Source: Marmoricola sp. URHB0036 (GTDB taxonomy: Bacteria > Actinomycetota > Actinomycetes > Propionibacteriales > Nocardioidaceae). Taken from it: 64,000 nucleotides of DNA. Positions within the stretch are counted from its first letter, which is position 1. The number at the start of each line of letters is the position of its first letter. Of this stretch, positions 40,360-50,446 are shown piece after piece. The position numbers were made by a program, and so were the translations under genes. Under the pieces are notes generated by a model. That model ran no database searches. It worked only from the letters and a program-made list of their open reading frames with translations, and was not told the origin of the DNA. The DNA is taken from the NCBI RefSeq assembly GCF_000426045.1, contig NZ_KE384490.1, positions 539,046 through 603,045 on the forward strand, given 5' to 3'.

Positions 40360-42591
40360 TTGTCTGACAACGACATCACCGCCGTCGAGACCGTTCTCGA
40401 CAACGGCAAGTTCGGCACCCGCACCGTCAAGTTCGAGACCGGGCTCCTCGCCCGCCAGGCCGCTGGCTCCGTCACGGCCTACCTCGACGACGAGACGATG
40501 CTGCTCTCGGCAACCACCGCCGGCAAGCAGCCCAAGGACCAGTTCGACTTCTTCCCCCTGACGATCGACGTCGAGGAGCGGATGTACGCCGTGGGCCAGA
40601 TCCCCGGCTCGTTCTTCCGCAGCGAGGGTCGTCCCGGCGAGGACGCCATCCTGACCTGCCGCCTGATCGACCGCCCGCTGCGCCCGACCTTCAAGAAGGG
40701 CCTGCGCAACGAGGTCCAGGTCGTCATCACCGTGCTGGCGCTCGACCCCGACCAGCCCTACGACGTGCTCGCGATCAACGCGGCGTCGGCCTCCACCCAG
40801 CTCTCCGGCCTGCCGTTCTCCGGCCCGGTCGGCGGCACCCGCGTCGCCCTCATCGAGGGCCAGTGGGTGGCGTTCCCGAGCCACAGCCAGCTCGAGCAGG
40901 CGACCTTCGACATGGTCGTCGCCGGTCGGGTCACCGACACCGGTGACGTCGCCATCATGATGGTCGAGGCCGAGGCCACCGAGGAGACCTTCGACCTCGT
41001 CCAGGGCGGCGCCCAGGCGCCGACCGAGGAGATCGTCGCGACCGGCCTCGACGCGGCCAAGCCGTTCATCAAGCAGCTGTGCGAGGCCCAGGCCGAGCTG
41101 GCCAAGCAGGCCGCCAAGCCGGTCCAGGAGTTCCCGATCTTCCTCGACTACGAGGACGACGTGTACGCCGCCGTCGAGGCCGCCGCCAAGGCCGACCTCG
41201 CCCCCGCGCTGACCATCGCCGGCAAGCAGGAGCGCGAGGAGCGTCTCGACCAGATCAAGGCGTCGGTGCTCGACAAGCTCGGCGAGCAGTTCGAGGGTCG
41301 CGAGAAGGAGCTCGGCGCTGCGTTCCGCGGCCTGAACAAGTCTCTGGTCCGCGAGCGCGTGCTGCGCGACAAGGTCCGCATCGACGGCCGTGGCCTCTCC
41401 GACATCCGGACGCTGTCCGCCGAGGTCGCGGTCATCCCGCGGGTGCACGGCTCGGCGCTGTTCGAGCGCGGCGAGACCCAGATCCTGGGCGTCACCACGC
41501 TGAACATGCTCACCATGGAGCAGCAGCTCGACACGTTGTCGCCGGAGAAGAAGCGTCGCTACATGCACAAGTACGTCTTCCCGCCCTTCTCCACCGGCGA
41601 GACCGGCCGCGTGGGCTCGCCCAAGCGCCGCGAGGTCGGCCACGGTGCGCTCGCGCGCCGCGCGCTGCTCCCGGTGCTGCCGTCGCGTGAGGAGTTCCCC
41701 TACGCGATCCGCCAGCTCTCCGAGGCCATGGGCTCCAACGGCTCCACCTCGATGGGCTCGGTCTGCGCCTCGACGCTGTCGCTGCTCCAGGCCGGCGTAC
41801 CCCTCAAGGCACCCGTCGCGGGTATCGCGATGGGCCTCATCTCCGGCGAGGTCGACGGTGAGACGCAGTACGTCGCGCTGACCGACATCCTCGGTGCCGA
41901 GGACGCCTTCGGCGACATGGACTTCAAGGTCGCCGGCACCAAGGAGTTCGTCACCGCCCTCCAGCTCGACACCAAGCTCGACGGCATCCCCGCCGAGGTC
42001 CTCGGTGCCGCACTGAAGCAGGCCCGCGACGCGCGTCTCGCGATCCTCGAGGTGATGGCCGAGGCCATCGACGCCCCCGAGGAGATGTCGGTGCACGCCC
42101 CGCGGATCATCAGCGTGCGGGTCCCCGTCGACAAGATCGGTGAGGTCATCGGGCCCAAGGGCAAGGTCATCAACCAGATCCAGGACGACACGGGTGCGAC
42201 CCTGTCGATCGAGGACGACGGCACCGTCTACATCGGGGCGACCAACGGCGAGGCGGCCGAGGCTGCCCGCGCCGCGGTCAACGCGATCGCCAACCCGACG
42301 ATGCCCGAGATCGGCGAGCGCTACCTCGGCACCGTCGTGAAGACGACGAACTTCGGCGCCTTCGTCTCGCTGCTGCCCGGCAAGGACGGCCTGCTGCACA
42401 TCAGCAAGCTGCGTGCCCTCGCCGGTGGCAAGCGTGTCGACAACGTCGAGGACGTCGTCTCGGTCGGTCAGAAGCTCCAGGTCCAGATCGCCGAGATCGA
42501 CGACCGCGGCAAGCTGTCGCTGGTGCCGGTGGTCGAGGACAGCGAGTCCGCCGAGGCCGACGAGGCTGACGGGGCCGACGACTCCGAGTGA
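40360..42591 (+). CDS. pnp: Polyribonucleotide nucleotidyltransferase (PNPase)
   Basis: A 743-residue phosphorolytic 3'-5' exoribonuclease; in actinobacteria it also synthesises RNA tails. Two RNase PH domains ([20 protein letters not shown] at the start; second core from ~330 with [10 protein letters not shown] and SSGST-type [15 protein letters not shown]), then KH ([18 protein letters not shown]) and S1 ([18 protein letters not shown]) domains. The open frame begins at 40264, but the TTG at 40360 matches family N-termini and lies after GAGAGA. The stop overlaps the M16 gene start by GTGA. Confidence 0.95.
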   Translation: MSDNDITAVETVLDNGKFGTRTVKFETGLLARQAAGSVTAYLDDETMLLSATTAGKQPKDQFDFFPLTIDVEERMYAVGQIPGSFFRSEGRPGEDAILTCRLIDRPLRPTFKKGLRNEVQVVITVLALDPDQPYDVLAINAASASTQLSGLPFSGPVGGTRVALIEGQWVAFPSHSQLEQATFDMVVAGRVTDTGDVAIMMVEAEATEETFDLVQGGAQAPTEEIVATGLDAAKPFIKQLCEAQAELAKQAAKPVQEFPIFLDYEDDVYAAVEAAAKADLAPALTIAGKQEREERLDQIKASVLDKLGEQFEGREKELGAAFRGLNKSLVRERVLRDKVRIDGRGLSDIRTLSAEVAVIPRVHGSALFERGETQILGVTTLNMLTMEQQLDTLSPEKKRRYMHKYVFPPFSTGETGRVGSPKRREVGHGALARRALLPVLPSREEFPYAIRQLSEAMGSNGSTSMGSVCASTLSLLQAGVPLKAPVAGIAMGLISGEVDGETQYVALTDILGAEDAFGDMDFKVAGTKEFVTALQLDTKLDGIPAEVLGAALKQARDARLAILEVMAEAIDAPEEMSVHAPRIISVRVPVDKIGEVIGPKGKVINQIQDDTGATLSIEDDGTVYIGATNGEAAEAARAAVNAIANPTMPEIGERYLGTVVKTTNFGAFVSLLPGKDGLLHISKLRALAGGKRVDNVEDVVSVGQKLQVQIAEIDDRGKLSLVPVVEDSESAEADEADGADDSE

Positions 42592-43847
42592 CCCGGTCAC
42601 TACCGGGCGGCGTACGCCGGACCGTCCTCAAGGGCGGTCTGCGCGTCGTCACCGAACACATGCCCGGAGTCCGGTCGGCAGCGGTCGGGGTGTACGTGCA
42701 GGTGGGTTCCAGGGACGAGGCGGCGCAGCTCAACGGCGCGTCGCACTTCCTGGAGCACCTCTTGTTCAAGGGCACCCCGACCCGCTCGGCCATGGACATC
42801 TCCGCCGCCCTCGACGAGGTCGGCGGGGAGTTCAACGCCTACACGGCGCGGGAGTACACCTGCTACCACGCGCGGGTGCTCGACGAGGACCTGCCGATGG
42901 CGCTCGACGTGCTCGGCGACATGATCACCTCCTCGACGATCACCTCCGAGGACCTCGAGGCCGAGCGTGAGGTGATCCTCGACGAGATCGCCATGCACGA
43001 CGACGATCCCGACGACGTCGTACACAACCTGTTCGCCGCGACGGCCTGGGCGGGCACTCCGCTGGCCCGGCCGATCGCCGGCACGACCGAGTCGATCAAG
43101 GCGCTCACCCGCGCACAGGTCAACGGCTACTACAAGCGCCGCTACCGCCCCGAGGCGATGACCATCGCGGCGGCCGGCAACGTCGACCACGCGGACGTCG
43201 TACGCCGCGTGCGGAAGTCGTTCTCCCGCAACGGCTTCCTCGACGGCGACGCCAAGCCATCCGGCCCCCGCGTCGCCGCACGCCCTCGACCGCTGCACGC
43301 CGGCGAGGTCTCGACCTCGCGTCCCTTCGAGCAGGTCAACGTGGTGCTCGGGATGCAGGGGCTGACCCGCTCCGACCCGCGCCGCTACGTGCTCAGCGTG
43401 CTCAACGCCGCTCTCGGCGGCGGCTCCAGCTCACGGTTGTTCCAGGAGGTGCGCGAACGACGGGGGCTGGCGTACTCGGTCTACTCCTTCGGCCTCGGCT
43501 ACTCCGACGCCGGCATGGTCGGGGTCGCGGCCGGCTCCCTGCCGAGCAAGGCCGACGACCTGCTCCGCGTCGTACGCGCCGAGCTCGCCCGGGTCGCACA
43601 GTCCGGGCTCTCCGAGGAGGAGGTCGAGCGCGGCAAGGGCCAGGCCCGCGGCGGCATGGTGCTCAGCCTCGAGGACAGCGCTTCCCGGATGAGCCGCCTC
43701 GGCGAGGCCGAGCTGTTCCAGCGCCGCCTCCGCTCGATGGACGAGGTCCTCGAGCACCTCGACGCGGTGACCCCGAAGAACGTCCACGACCTCGCAGCCG
43801 AGCTCTACACGCGCCCCCAGACCCTCGCCACGGTGGGCCCCGCCTGA
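42588..43847 (+). CDS. M16-family zinc peptidase
   Basis: A 419-residue processing-peptidase-like protein. The inverted zinc motif HFLEH (His53, Glu56, His57) and the downstream [12 protein letters not shown] glutamate are intact. The C-terminal half has the second M16 fold with [24 protein letters not shown]. This gene follows pnp in most actinobacteria (the PepR type). The substrate is unknown. GTG start overlaps the pnp stop, so it is coupled. Confidence 0.92.
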   Translation: MTRSLPGGVRRTVLKGGLRVVTEHMPGVRSAAVGVYVQVGSRDEAAQLNGASHFLEHLLFKGTPTRSAMDISAALDEVGGEFNAYTAREYTCYHARVLDEDLPMALDVLGDMITSSTITSEDLEAEREVILDEIAMHDDDPDDVVHNLFAATAWAGTPLARPIAGTTESIKALTRAQVNGYYKRRYRPEAMTIAAAGNVDHADVVRRVRKSFSRNGFLDGDAKPSGPRVAARPRPLHAGEVSTSRPFEQVNVVLGMQGLTRSDPRRYVLSVLNAALGGGSSSRLFQEVRERRGLAYSVYSFGLGYSDAGMVGVAAGSLPSKADDLLRVVRAELARVAQSGLSEEEVERGKGQARGGMVLSLEDSASRMSRLGEAELFQRRLRSMDEVLEHLDAVTPKNVHDLAAELYTRPQTLATVGPA

Positions 43848-43929
43848 CGCGTCGCACGCGGATCCGCCAGCCCTCCTCACACGCCCTCGTCGGCATGGTT
43901 CCGGTCCTCGGCAGGTGATCCATCGTGCG

Positions 43930-44490
43930 CTAGGGCACCTGGCGATCCAGCTGTTCCCACTCGCCGTAGCGAACCCGGCGCACTGCCCCGGGCATGGCGG
44001 TGGCCAACGCCTGGGCCGCCTCGAGAGAGCACCCCACGGTGAACTCGATCTCCTCGTCGACATCGCACGCCAGGCACCAGCTCTGGTCTTCCGGCCACAC
44101 CAGGTGTGGCTCCGCGTAGCAGCCCTCCGCCGAGCCCCACCAGGCCAGGGCGGGTGCGTCCCTCAACACGTTGAGGGGGCCGGTGAACAGCAACATCTCT
44201 CGATGCGGGATCGGCAGTCGAGGGGCTCTCGGAGCAGGACCGCCGCTCGTCCAGCCTTCCCAGATCGCGGCGTATCCCGTGTCAGGCGTCGACGTGTGAT
44301 GGGCCAGCGTCGCGAGTGCCTGGCGAAGAGTGGGATCTTCCCCGACAGGGTCGACAGTGTCGGCGAAGGCGACACGCACGTACACGTCGAAGCCCGGCGG
44401 GCCGCAGCGAATGAGAACCCACCAGCCGACAGTGGGCTGGAGCAGGAATCGCCCCGACTCCGCATCCGCCGCCGGCCGCACTTCGGTCAT
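43930..44490 (-). CDS. Conserved hypothetical protein
   Basis: A 186-residue soluble protein with no motif I recognise. It is rich in Trp (ten or so, as in LQPTVGWWVLIRCG and AAIWEGW), with PHREMLLFTGPLNVL and LVWPEDQSWCLACDVDEEIEFTVG, a strand-rich layout like small actinobacterial proteins of unknown function seen elsewhere. A CAGAAT hexamer 6 nt before its ATG could be a weak leaderless-type -10. It lies 15 bp downstream of the DUF222/HNH gene on the same strand. Confidence 0.6.
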   Translation of the reverse strand: MTEVRPAADAESGRFLLQPTVGWWVLIRCGPPGFDVYVRVAFADTVDPVGEDPTLRQALATLAHHTSTPDTGYAAIWEGWTSGGPAPRAPRLPIPHREMLLFTGPLNVLRDAPALAWWGSAEGCYAEPHLVWPEDQSWCLACDVDEEIEFTVGCSLEAAQALATAMPGAVRRVRYGEWEQLDRQVP

Positions 44491-44505
44491 GCCAACATTC
44501 TGGCG

Positions 44506-45777
44506 TCACTCGCGTGGCGGCGGCCTCGCGGTGGCAGGACGAGCGTGCGCTCCTGGGGCGATGAACTCGAATTGGCCAGGCGCCGTGGTGATGATCTCCC
44601 AGGGGCCCGAGTGGATGAGTCGGTGGTGGTGTCCGCAGAGCAGGAGCATGTTGTGCAGTGAGGTTTCGCCGCCGTCGACCCAGTGCTTGATGTGGTGGGC
44701 GTGGCACATCAGGGGTGGTCGGGTGCAGTGGGGGTAGCGGCAGTGGTGGTCGCGGGCGACGAGTGCTTTCCAGATGGCGGCTGCGGCGAGGCGCATCTGT
44801 CGGCCGACGTCGAGGACTTGGGAGGTGCCGGCGAGGACGGCGGGGATGACTTCTGCCTCGCAGCACAGCCGGCGGACGGCGGAGGCGGAGAGGTGTTCTC
44901 CGGTCTCGGTGGTGGCGTGGCCGGAGAGGTCGAGGAGGTGGTGGTAGTCCATCGTGAGGGTGAGCCGTGGGGTGGCGCCGTGGGTCTCCGGCAGCAGGTC
45001 GGCGGTCTGCAGCCGACGGCAGGCCTCGGCCAGGGCGTCGAGCATCCGGGTGCCGTGGTCGCGCAGGTCGCGTTCACCGTTGGCGAGGGGCTGTGGTGCG
45101 GCCAGGGGGATGAGGGTGGCCTTGATCATGGCGGCGTCCTCGGTCGAGCAGCGTCCTTTGATCCAGGCGCCGCCGGCCTGGTCGTCGGTGATGGTGAGGT
45201 GCCGGGTGAGGTGGGCGGCGCGTTCGAGCCGGTCCAGGGCCTTCTCGTCGCGGCGTTCTGCACCGTCGGGGTCGACCACGCTGACCAGGTGCAGGGCGGC
45301 CTTCTTCAGCTCCGAGGCGTCAAGGGTCTTGGCGTCGGCCAGGAGCACCTGCACCCCACGTGCCCGCAGGTCGGCGTCACCAGGGAGTCGGTCGACGGCG
45401 CGTTCGATGATGTGGGCCTGGGCGGTGGAGAGCCAGCCGTCGCGCAGTGCCTCGGCCACTGGCGCGAGACCGGGCCGGGTGGTCGCGGCTGCCAGGCGCA
45501 CCAGCGCGGGACCGGTGCCCTTGTGACCGCCACAGGTGTGGGTGAGGAAGTCCTGGGTCGAGGCCCACCCGGCGTCCTTGACCGCACCGGTGGCCTCCAG
45601 CTCGCGGACCACGCCGAGTGAGACCGCGTCCAAGGTCGACTTGAGGGCCTCGACCTCGCCGATGATGTCCATCAGCTCGCCACCGTCGTGGACCGCCCAC
45701 AACGTCGCCACCATCTCGGCCACCCGCCCGCGCACCTCTGCCAGCTCGCTCACGAGGCTGGAGGAGGGGTGCGACAT
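44506..45777 (-). CDS. DUF222 / HNH endonuclease-like protein (13E12-repeat type)
   Basis: A 423-residue member of the multi-copy actinobacterial DUF222 family. An N-terminal helical DUF222 part (VRGRVAEMVATLWAVHDGGELMD on) leads to a C-terminal HNH nuclease domain with zinc cysteines and histidines: CRYPHCTRPP, CHAHHIKHWVDGG and LLLCGHHHRLIHSG. The family resembles the REP13E12 proteins of Mycobacterium tuberculosis and is often linked with repeats and phage or element integration. The Met at 45777 begins the family N-terminus. A GTGGTT...AACCAC repeat lies 80 bp upstream. Confidence 0.85.
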   Translation of the reverse strand: MSHPSSSLVSELAEVRGRVAEMVATLWAVHDGGELMDIIGEVEALKSTLDAVSLGVVRELEATGAVKDAGWASTQDFLTHTCGGHKGTGPALVRLAAATTRPGLAPVAEALRDGWLSTAQAHIIERAVDRLPGDADLRARGVQVLLADAKTLDASELKKAALHLVSVVDPDGAERRDEKALDRLERAAHLTRHLTITDDQAGGAWIKGRCSTEDAAMIKATLIPLAAPQPLANGERDLRDHGTRMLDALAEACRRLQTADLLPETHGATPRLTLTMDYHHLLDLSGHATTETGEHLSASAVRRLCCEAEVIPAVLAGTSQVLDVGRQMRLAAAAIWKALVARDHHCRYPHCTRPPLMCHAHHIKHWVDGGETSLHNMLLLCGHHHRLIHSGPWEIITTAPGQFEFIAPGAHARPATARPPPRE

Positions 45778-45854
45778 AACCCAATCCAACCAGCCACCAC
45801 TGACAGTTCTCGATCGAGAATCCCCTTGTGTGCAAGGCCAAACGAGGATCTTCA

Positions 45855-45894
45855 GTGGTTTCGAGACGCTCGCTTCCGCTCCCTCCTCAACCAC
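45855..45894. repeat. 40-bp intergenic element with GTGGTT/AACCAC ends
   Basis: The ends (45855-45860 and 45889-45894) are inverted repeats around TCGAGACGCTCGCT... and ...CCCTCCTC. From memory, elements of this form (ends pairing, GAGACGCTCGCT core, CTCCTCAACCAC) are frequent between genes in Nocardioides and related actinobacteria, often near DUF222 genes. I cannot check the copy number here. Confidence 0.6.
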
Positions 45895-45979
45895 CGACAC
45901 AGAGCGAGATGCCCGCAACAGCGATCCACCGTGAGGTCCACCCGTGCGCCCACGAGGGGCGACCACCGCCTCGCGTCGC

Positions 45980-46747
<768 letters not shown>

Positions 46748-46855
46748 CGGACCCATGGCCTGCTGCGCGACGTCATTCACGCGCGCTGGCTTCGTTCTCG
46801 TCGGTCAACGCGGCGCTGCCGCGCCTTCCCTCCTCCGCCAAGCCACCACCCCACA

Positions 46856-46880
46856 GAATCGCTCGCTGCGCTCGCGATTC
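46856..46880. repeat. GCTCGCTGCGCTCGC-type inverted repeat
   Basis: Arms 46856-46862 (GAATCGC) and 46874-46880 (GCGATTC) enclose an 11-nt loop. The CTCGCTGCGCTCG core recurs at about 30155-30167 and, degenerate, within 45868-45881. Confidence 0.5.
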
Positions 46881-46986
46881 CGCGGGGACCCCGGGAGAGC
46901 GATCGCACGCGCCTGACGCCGCTCACGACGGCCGAGGTCCATCAGACGAGCCCTGAACATGAGACTCCTCGCGCATTCCTGCACTG

Positions 46987-47002
46987 TTGCAGGTTTCTGC
47001 AA
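46987..47002. promoter_or_regulatory. Candidate operator TTGCAG-N4-CTGCAA upstream of the M4 protease gene
   Basis: Perfect 6-bp arms around GTTT in the most AT-rich part of the gap. It may bind a dimeric regulator of the secreted protease. No regulator gene is adjacent, so the link is only positional. Confidence 0.35.
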
Positions 47003-47113
47003 AACAACGATGTGAAGGCGCGTGGCAGGTGCCATTGCCGAGCGTGGCGGGCAGTCTGGAACGGACGGGGGATCGCAGGGATTCTCCTCGCCCACACAGC
47101 CTGAAGGATCCAG

Positions 47114-48718
47114 ATGCGCTCGAGCGTGACTCTCTTCGGCACCGCCATCCTGGCGGTGGCGTTCGCCGGTCTCGGTACGACACAGGCCCAGGCGGCTGAC
47201 TCCGCCGGGTCCTCGTCGCGCACCGACCGGGCGATCGCCGGAGCCAAGTCACACCCGGCCGTCACCCACTTCGGGAGCTCACAGGGCTTCAAGGCCGTGG
47301 GCACGATCGTCGACCCGGACGGCACCACCCACGTCCGGCTGCACCGCACCTACCGCGGTCTGGACGTCGTCGGCGGCGACCTCGTCGTGCACGAGTCGAA
47401 GTCGGGCGCCTGGAAGGGCAGCAGCCAGACGCTCGCGAAGACGCTCGACCTCGCCGTCGCCCCCGCGGTCACGAGCTCGGTCGCCAAGGCCAAGGCGCTC
47501 GCACCGAGCGCGGTCACCCGCAAGATCACCGACGCCAGGGTCGACGGCTCCTCTCTCGTCGTCGACGCCTCCGGCGCCACCCCCCGACTGGCGTGGAAGG
47601 TGCTGAGCGGTGGGATGCAGGCCAACGGCACCCCGAGCCGCCTCGCGACGTACGTCGACGCGAAGACCGGCGCGGTGATCCGCACCGAGCAGGAGATCGA
47701 GAACGTCGACGGCACCGGCAACACCCTGTGGAACGGCACCGTCCCGCTCAGCGTCACCAAGTCGGGTTCGACGTACCAGCTCAAGAACGACGGCGTGCGG
47801 GGCAACACCTACACGACCGACATGAACAACACCGAGGACTCGACGCTCTGCCAGATCTTCGGCTCCGGCTGCAAGGCCGGGACCCTGATCACCAGCACGA
47901 CGACCACCTTCGGCAACGGCCAGAACAGCAACCGGGCCACCGCCGGCGCAGACGCGCAGTACGGCAGCAACGAGACCTGGGACTACTACAAGGCGACGTT
48001 CGGCCGCAACGGCATCTTCGGCACCGGCAAGGGCTCCTACAACCGGGTGCACTACGGCAAGAACTACGTCAACGCCTTCTGGGACGGCACCAAGATGACG
48101 TACGGCGACGGCGACGGCACCAGCTACGGTCCGCTCGTGTCGCTCGACGTGGCGGGTCACGAGATGAGCCACGGCGTCACGGAGAACACCGCCGGCCTGA
48201 CGTACTCCGGTGAGTCCGGTGGTCTCAACGAGGCGACCAGCGACATCTTCGGAACGATGGTGGAGTTCTACGCCAACAACGCCAAGGACCCGGGCGACTA
48301 CCTCATCGGCGAGCAGTTCGACCTCAAGAAGCACCTCGGCCTCCGCCGGATGGACAACCCCGCCTCGGACGGCAGCTCGCTGGGCTGCTGGTCGAGCAAC
48401 GCCAAGAACGTCGACGTCCACTACAGCTCGGGCATCGGCAACCACTTCTTCTACCTGTTGGCCGAAGGCTCCGGGGCGAAGACCATCAACGGCGTCGCGC
48501 ACAACTCACCGACCTGCAACGGCTCCACGGTCACGGGCATCGGCCGCGCCGCCGCGCAGAAGATCTGGTACCGGGCACTGACCGTCTACATGACCTCCAA
48601 CACCAACTACAAGGCCGCCCGCACCGCCACGCTGAACGCCGCCAAGGACCTCTACGGCGCGAGCAGCACCCAATACACCACGGTCGCCGCTGCATGGAGC
48701 GCGGTATCCGTGTCCTGA
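47114..48718 (+). CDS. Secreted M4 (thermolysin-like) metalloprotease
   Basis: A 534-residue zinc endopeptidase precursor. A signal peptide (cut probably after AQA, residue 27) and an FTP/PepSY-type propeptide (about 60-215) precede the mature enzyme. The zinc site is HEMSH (His349, Glu350, His353) with the third ligand Glu373 in GGLNEATSD. The second catalytic His is in DVHYSSGIGNHFFYLL. The C-terminal domain ends close to the family length with no extra binding domain. It is likely a nutrient-acquiring extracellular protease. Confidence 0.93.
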   Translation: MRSSVTLFGTAILAVAFAGLGTTQAQAADSAGSSSRTDRAIAGAKSHPAVTHFGSSQGFKAVGTIVDPDGTTHVRLHRTYRGLDVVGGDLVVHESKSGAWKGSSQTLAKTLDLAVAPAVTSSVAKAKALAPSAVTRKITDARVDGSSLVVDASGATPRLAWKVLSGGMQANGTPSRLATYVDAKTGAVIRTEQEIENVDGTGNTLWNGTVPLSVTKSGSTYQLKNDGVRGNTYTTDMNNTEDSTLCQIFGSGCKAGTLITSTTTTFGNGQNSNRATAGADAQYGSNETWDYYKATFGRNGIFGTGKGSYNRVHYGKNYVNAFWDGTKMTYGDGDGTSYGPLVSLDVAGHEMSHGVTENTAGLTYSGESGGLNEATSDIFGTMVEFYANNAKDPGDYLIGEQFDLKKHLGLRRMDNPASDGSSLGCWSSNAKNVDVHYSSGIGNHFFYLLAEGSGAKTINGVAHNSPTCNGSTVTGIGRAAAQKIWYRALTVYMTSNTNYKAARTATLNAAKDLYGASSTQYTTVAAAWSAVSVS

Positions 48719-48754
48719 CCTCCCTCCCCCCACCGGAGGTCAGGAGTCCCCCGG

Positions 48755-48789
48755 GTGGGGGGCCCGTGCTGGGCACACGGACCCCCCAC
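48755..48789. terminator. Strong hairpin after the M4 protease gene
   Basis: Arms GTGGGGGGCCCGTG (48755-48768) and CACGGACCCCCCAC (48776-48789) pair but for one position, with a 7-nt loop. It is 36 bp after the stop and between convergent genes. No T-run follows. Confidence 0.6.
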
Positions 48790-48900
48790 CTGCTCCATCC
48801 GTTCGACTGATCCACCCCTTGGTCCAGAAACGGGCCCGTCGGCTCGTCCGGGGCTTCTCGGGTGCCCCGGGCGAGCCGAGCTGTTCTGGGGGCGCGACCG

Positions 48901-49209
48901 CTACAGGCGGATCAGCGCGGCCGTCAGAGCCGCCGCGATCACCACGACGAGGAACGGCATCCGCAGCAGCAGCGCCACGAAGGCCGCAGCGAGTCCGGCG
49001 AGCCGAGCGTCGATGCTCAGCTCCGGGCCGTCGGGTCCCTTGGACGCGAACACCTGCACGGCGATCAGCGCGGCCAGGAGTACGACCGGCAGGAGATCTG
49101 CCGTGCGTCGTACGACGGGGTGGGAGAGCGCTCGCTCCGGCACGGACATGCCGGCCAGCTTGAGCAGGTAGCAGCCGACGCCGCAGCCGATGACGGCCAG
49201 CCAGATCAC
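48901..49209 (-). CDS. azlD: AzlD-family branched-chain amino acid transport protein
   Basis: A 102-residue membrane protein with three hydrophobic helices (VIWLAVIGCGVGCYLLKL; LLPVVLLAALIAVQVFA; FVALLLRMPFLVVVIAAALTAAL). It is the small partner of AzlC/YgaZ in export of branched-chain or other amino acids. The GTG start overlaps the AzlC stop (GTGA), so the two are coupled. Last gene of a four-gene operon. Confidence 0.85.
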   Translation of the reverse strand: MIWLAVIGCGVGCYLLKLAGMSVPERALSHPVVRRTADLLPVVLLAALIAVQVFASKGPDGPELSIDARLAGLAAAFVALLLRMPFLVVVIAAALTAALIRL

Positions 49210-49883
49210 TCGTCGGTGTCCTTCCCGATCAGGCCCATGCCGAGCGCCACCACCGAGGCCGCGAGCACCGGGACCCCGGCCGGCGTCAGTGGCACCAGAG
49301 ACAGCGCGAGAGCCGCACCGAGCAGGGCCGCGACCCGGTTGCGCATGGTGGACAGCCGTGGCCACAGCAGCCCGAGGAAGGCTCCGCCGACGGCGGCGTC
49401 GAGGCCGTACCTGCGGGGGTCGCCGAGCGAGGTGCCGGCGAGCGCACCGGCCAGCGTGGCCAGGTTCCAGAGGACGAACACCGACAGTCCGGTCGAGAGG
49501 AAGCCGGCCCGGGCGTGCTCCTGGGTGGTCCGGGTGATCGTCATCGCGGAGGACTCGTCGATGACGAGGTGGGCGGCCGCCACCCGCTTCGGTCCACGCC
49601 AGCCGACCAGGGGGTTGACCTTGAGCCCGTAGAGCGCGTTGCGGGTGCCGAGCAGGAGTCCCGAGACGGCGGCGAACAACGGCGTGCCCCCCGTGCCGAT
49701 CACGCCGACCAGCGCGAACTGCGAGGCGCCGGTGAACACGATCAGGGAGAGCGCGCACGACTGCCAGACGCTGAGGCCGCTGGCGACCGAGACGGCGCCG
49801 AAGGAGATCCCGTAGGCGCCCGTCGCGATCCCGACCGCGACCCCGTCGCGCACGATCGAGCGCGTCGTGGGCTCGGCTGCCAT
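49206..49883 (-). CDS. azlC: AzlC-family amino acid exporter subunit
   Basis: A 225-residue membrane protein with about five helices and the family blocks VFTGASQFALVGVIG, GTRNALYGLKVNPL and HLVIDESSAMT. AzlCD systems export branched-chain amino acids and analogues; which one here is not known. The Met at 49883 was chosen because upstream codons overlap the GNAT gene; it follows that stop as TGATG. Confidence 0.88.
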   Translation of the reverse strand: MAAEPTTRSIVRDGVAVGIATGAYGISFGAVSVASGLSVWQSCALSLIVFTGASQFALVGVIGTGGTPLFAAVSGLLLGTRNALYGLKVNPLVGWRGPKRVAAAHLVIDESSAMTITRTTQEHARAGFLSTGLSVFVLWNLATLAGALAGTSLGDPRRYGLDAAVGGAFLGLLWPRLSTMRNRVAALLGAALALSLVPLTPAGVPVLAASVVALGMGLIGKDTDE

Positions 49884-50446
49884 CAGGCGGGAGTCACGTC
49901 CACGAACGTGGTGTGCAGGCGCACCTGCTTCACGGTCGTGGTGCCGTCGCCGAGCAGGTCGAGGGTGCGGTGGGCGCCGTCGGGTCCCCACCCGGCCTCG
50001 GTCAGGAAGGCGCGGAGGGCGTCGTCCTCGGCCGGCAGCCAGCTCACGGCGCCGCTGAAGCGGTCGGCCACCAGGGTGTCGACGCCGGCCTGGAGGAGGC
50101 GGGAGCCGTGGCCGGCGCCGCGCTTGTGCGGGTCGACGGTGAGGTCGGTGAGCTCGCCGGTCGCGACGGGGTCGCAGTCGGGGTCACCGGCCGGACCGGT
50201 CACCACGAAGCCGGTGACCAGGTTGCGCTCGAGGGCCACGATGACCCGGTTGCGGGCGTCGGTCGGACGCCCGAGGGCCTCGCGCCAGGCGGCCGCGATG
50301 TCGTCGGGACGCAGGCCGTCGAGGACCTCGGCGGGCAGCAGGCCGGCGTACGACGATCGCCAGGCGCGTACCTGGACCGCGGCGATCGCGGGGGCGTCCT
50401 CGGCCCAGGCGACCCGGGCGGAGACGTCGGCGCTGGGAGCGGTCAT
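49883..50446 (-). CDS. GNAT-family acetyltransferase
   Basis: A 187-residue acetyltransferase: AWAEDAPAIAAVQVRAWRSSYAGLL, LTDLTVDPHKRGAGHGSRLLQAG (acetyl-CoA loop RGAGHG), and AEDDALRAFLTEAGWGPDGAHR. The start overlaps the stop of the EamA gene by ATGA. With azlCD in the same operon it may act on an amino acid or an exported analogue, which is an inference from context. Confidence 0.85.
   Translation of the reverse strand: MTAPSADVSARVAWAEDAPAIAAVQVRAWRSSYAGLLPAEVLDGLRPDDIAAAWREALGRPTDARNRVIVALERNLVTGFVVTGPAGDPDCDPVATGELTDLTVDPHKRGAGHGSRLLQAGVDTLVADRFSGAVSWLPAEDDALRAFLTEAGWGPDGAHRTLDLLGDGTTTVKQVRLHTTFVDVTPA

Larger units (their letters stand above)
46748..47113. other. 366-bp gene-free stretch upstream of the M4 protease gene
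   Basis: No convincing ORF. It contains a GAATCGC/GCGATTC inverted repeat around a GCTCGCTGCGCTCGC core at 46856-46880, and an inverted repeat TTGCAG-GTTT-CTGCAA at 46987-47002, ~112 bp before the protease start. A GAAGGAT just before the ATG at 47114 is the Shine-Dalgarno. The left half looks like decayed or repetitive sequence. A promoter could not be placed. Confidence 0.5.

Noticed and set aside
39637-42600. A 987-codon open frame antisense to pnp
   Set aside because: It is a shadow of pnp: Leu/Val/Asp/Gly-rich with no domain, while the plus strand has full PNPase motifs.
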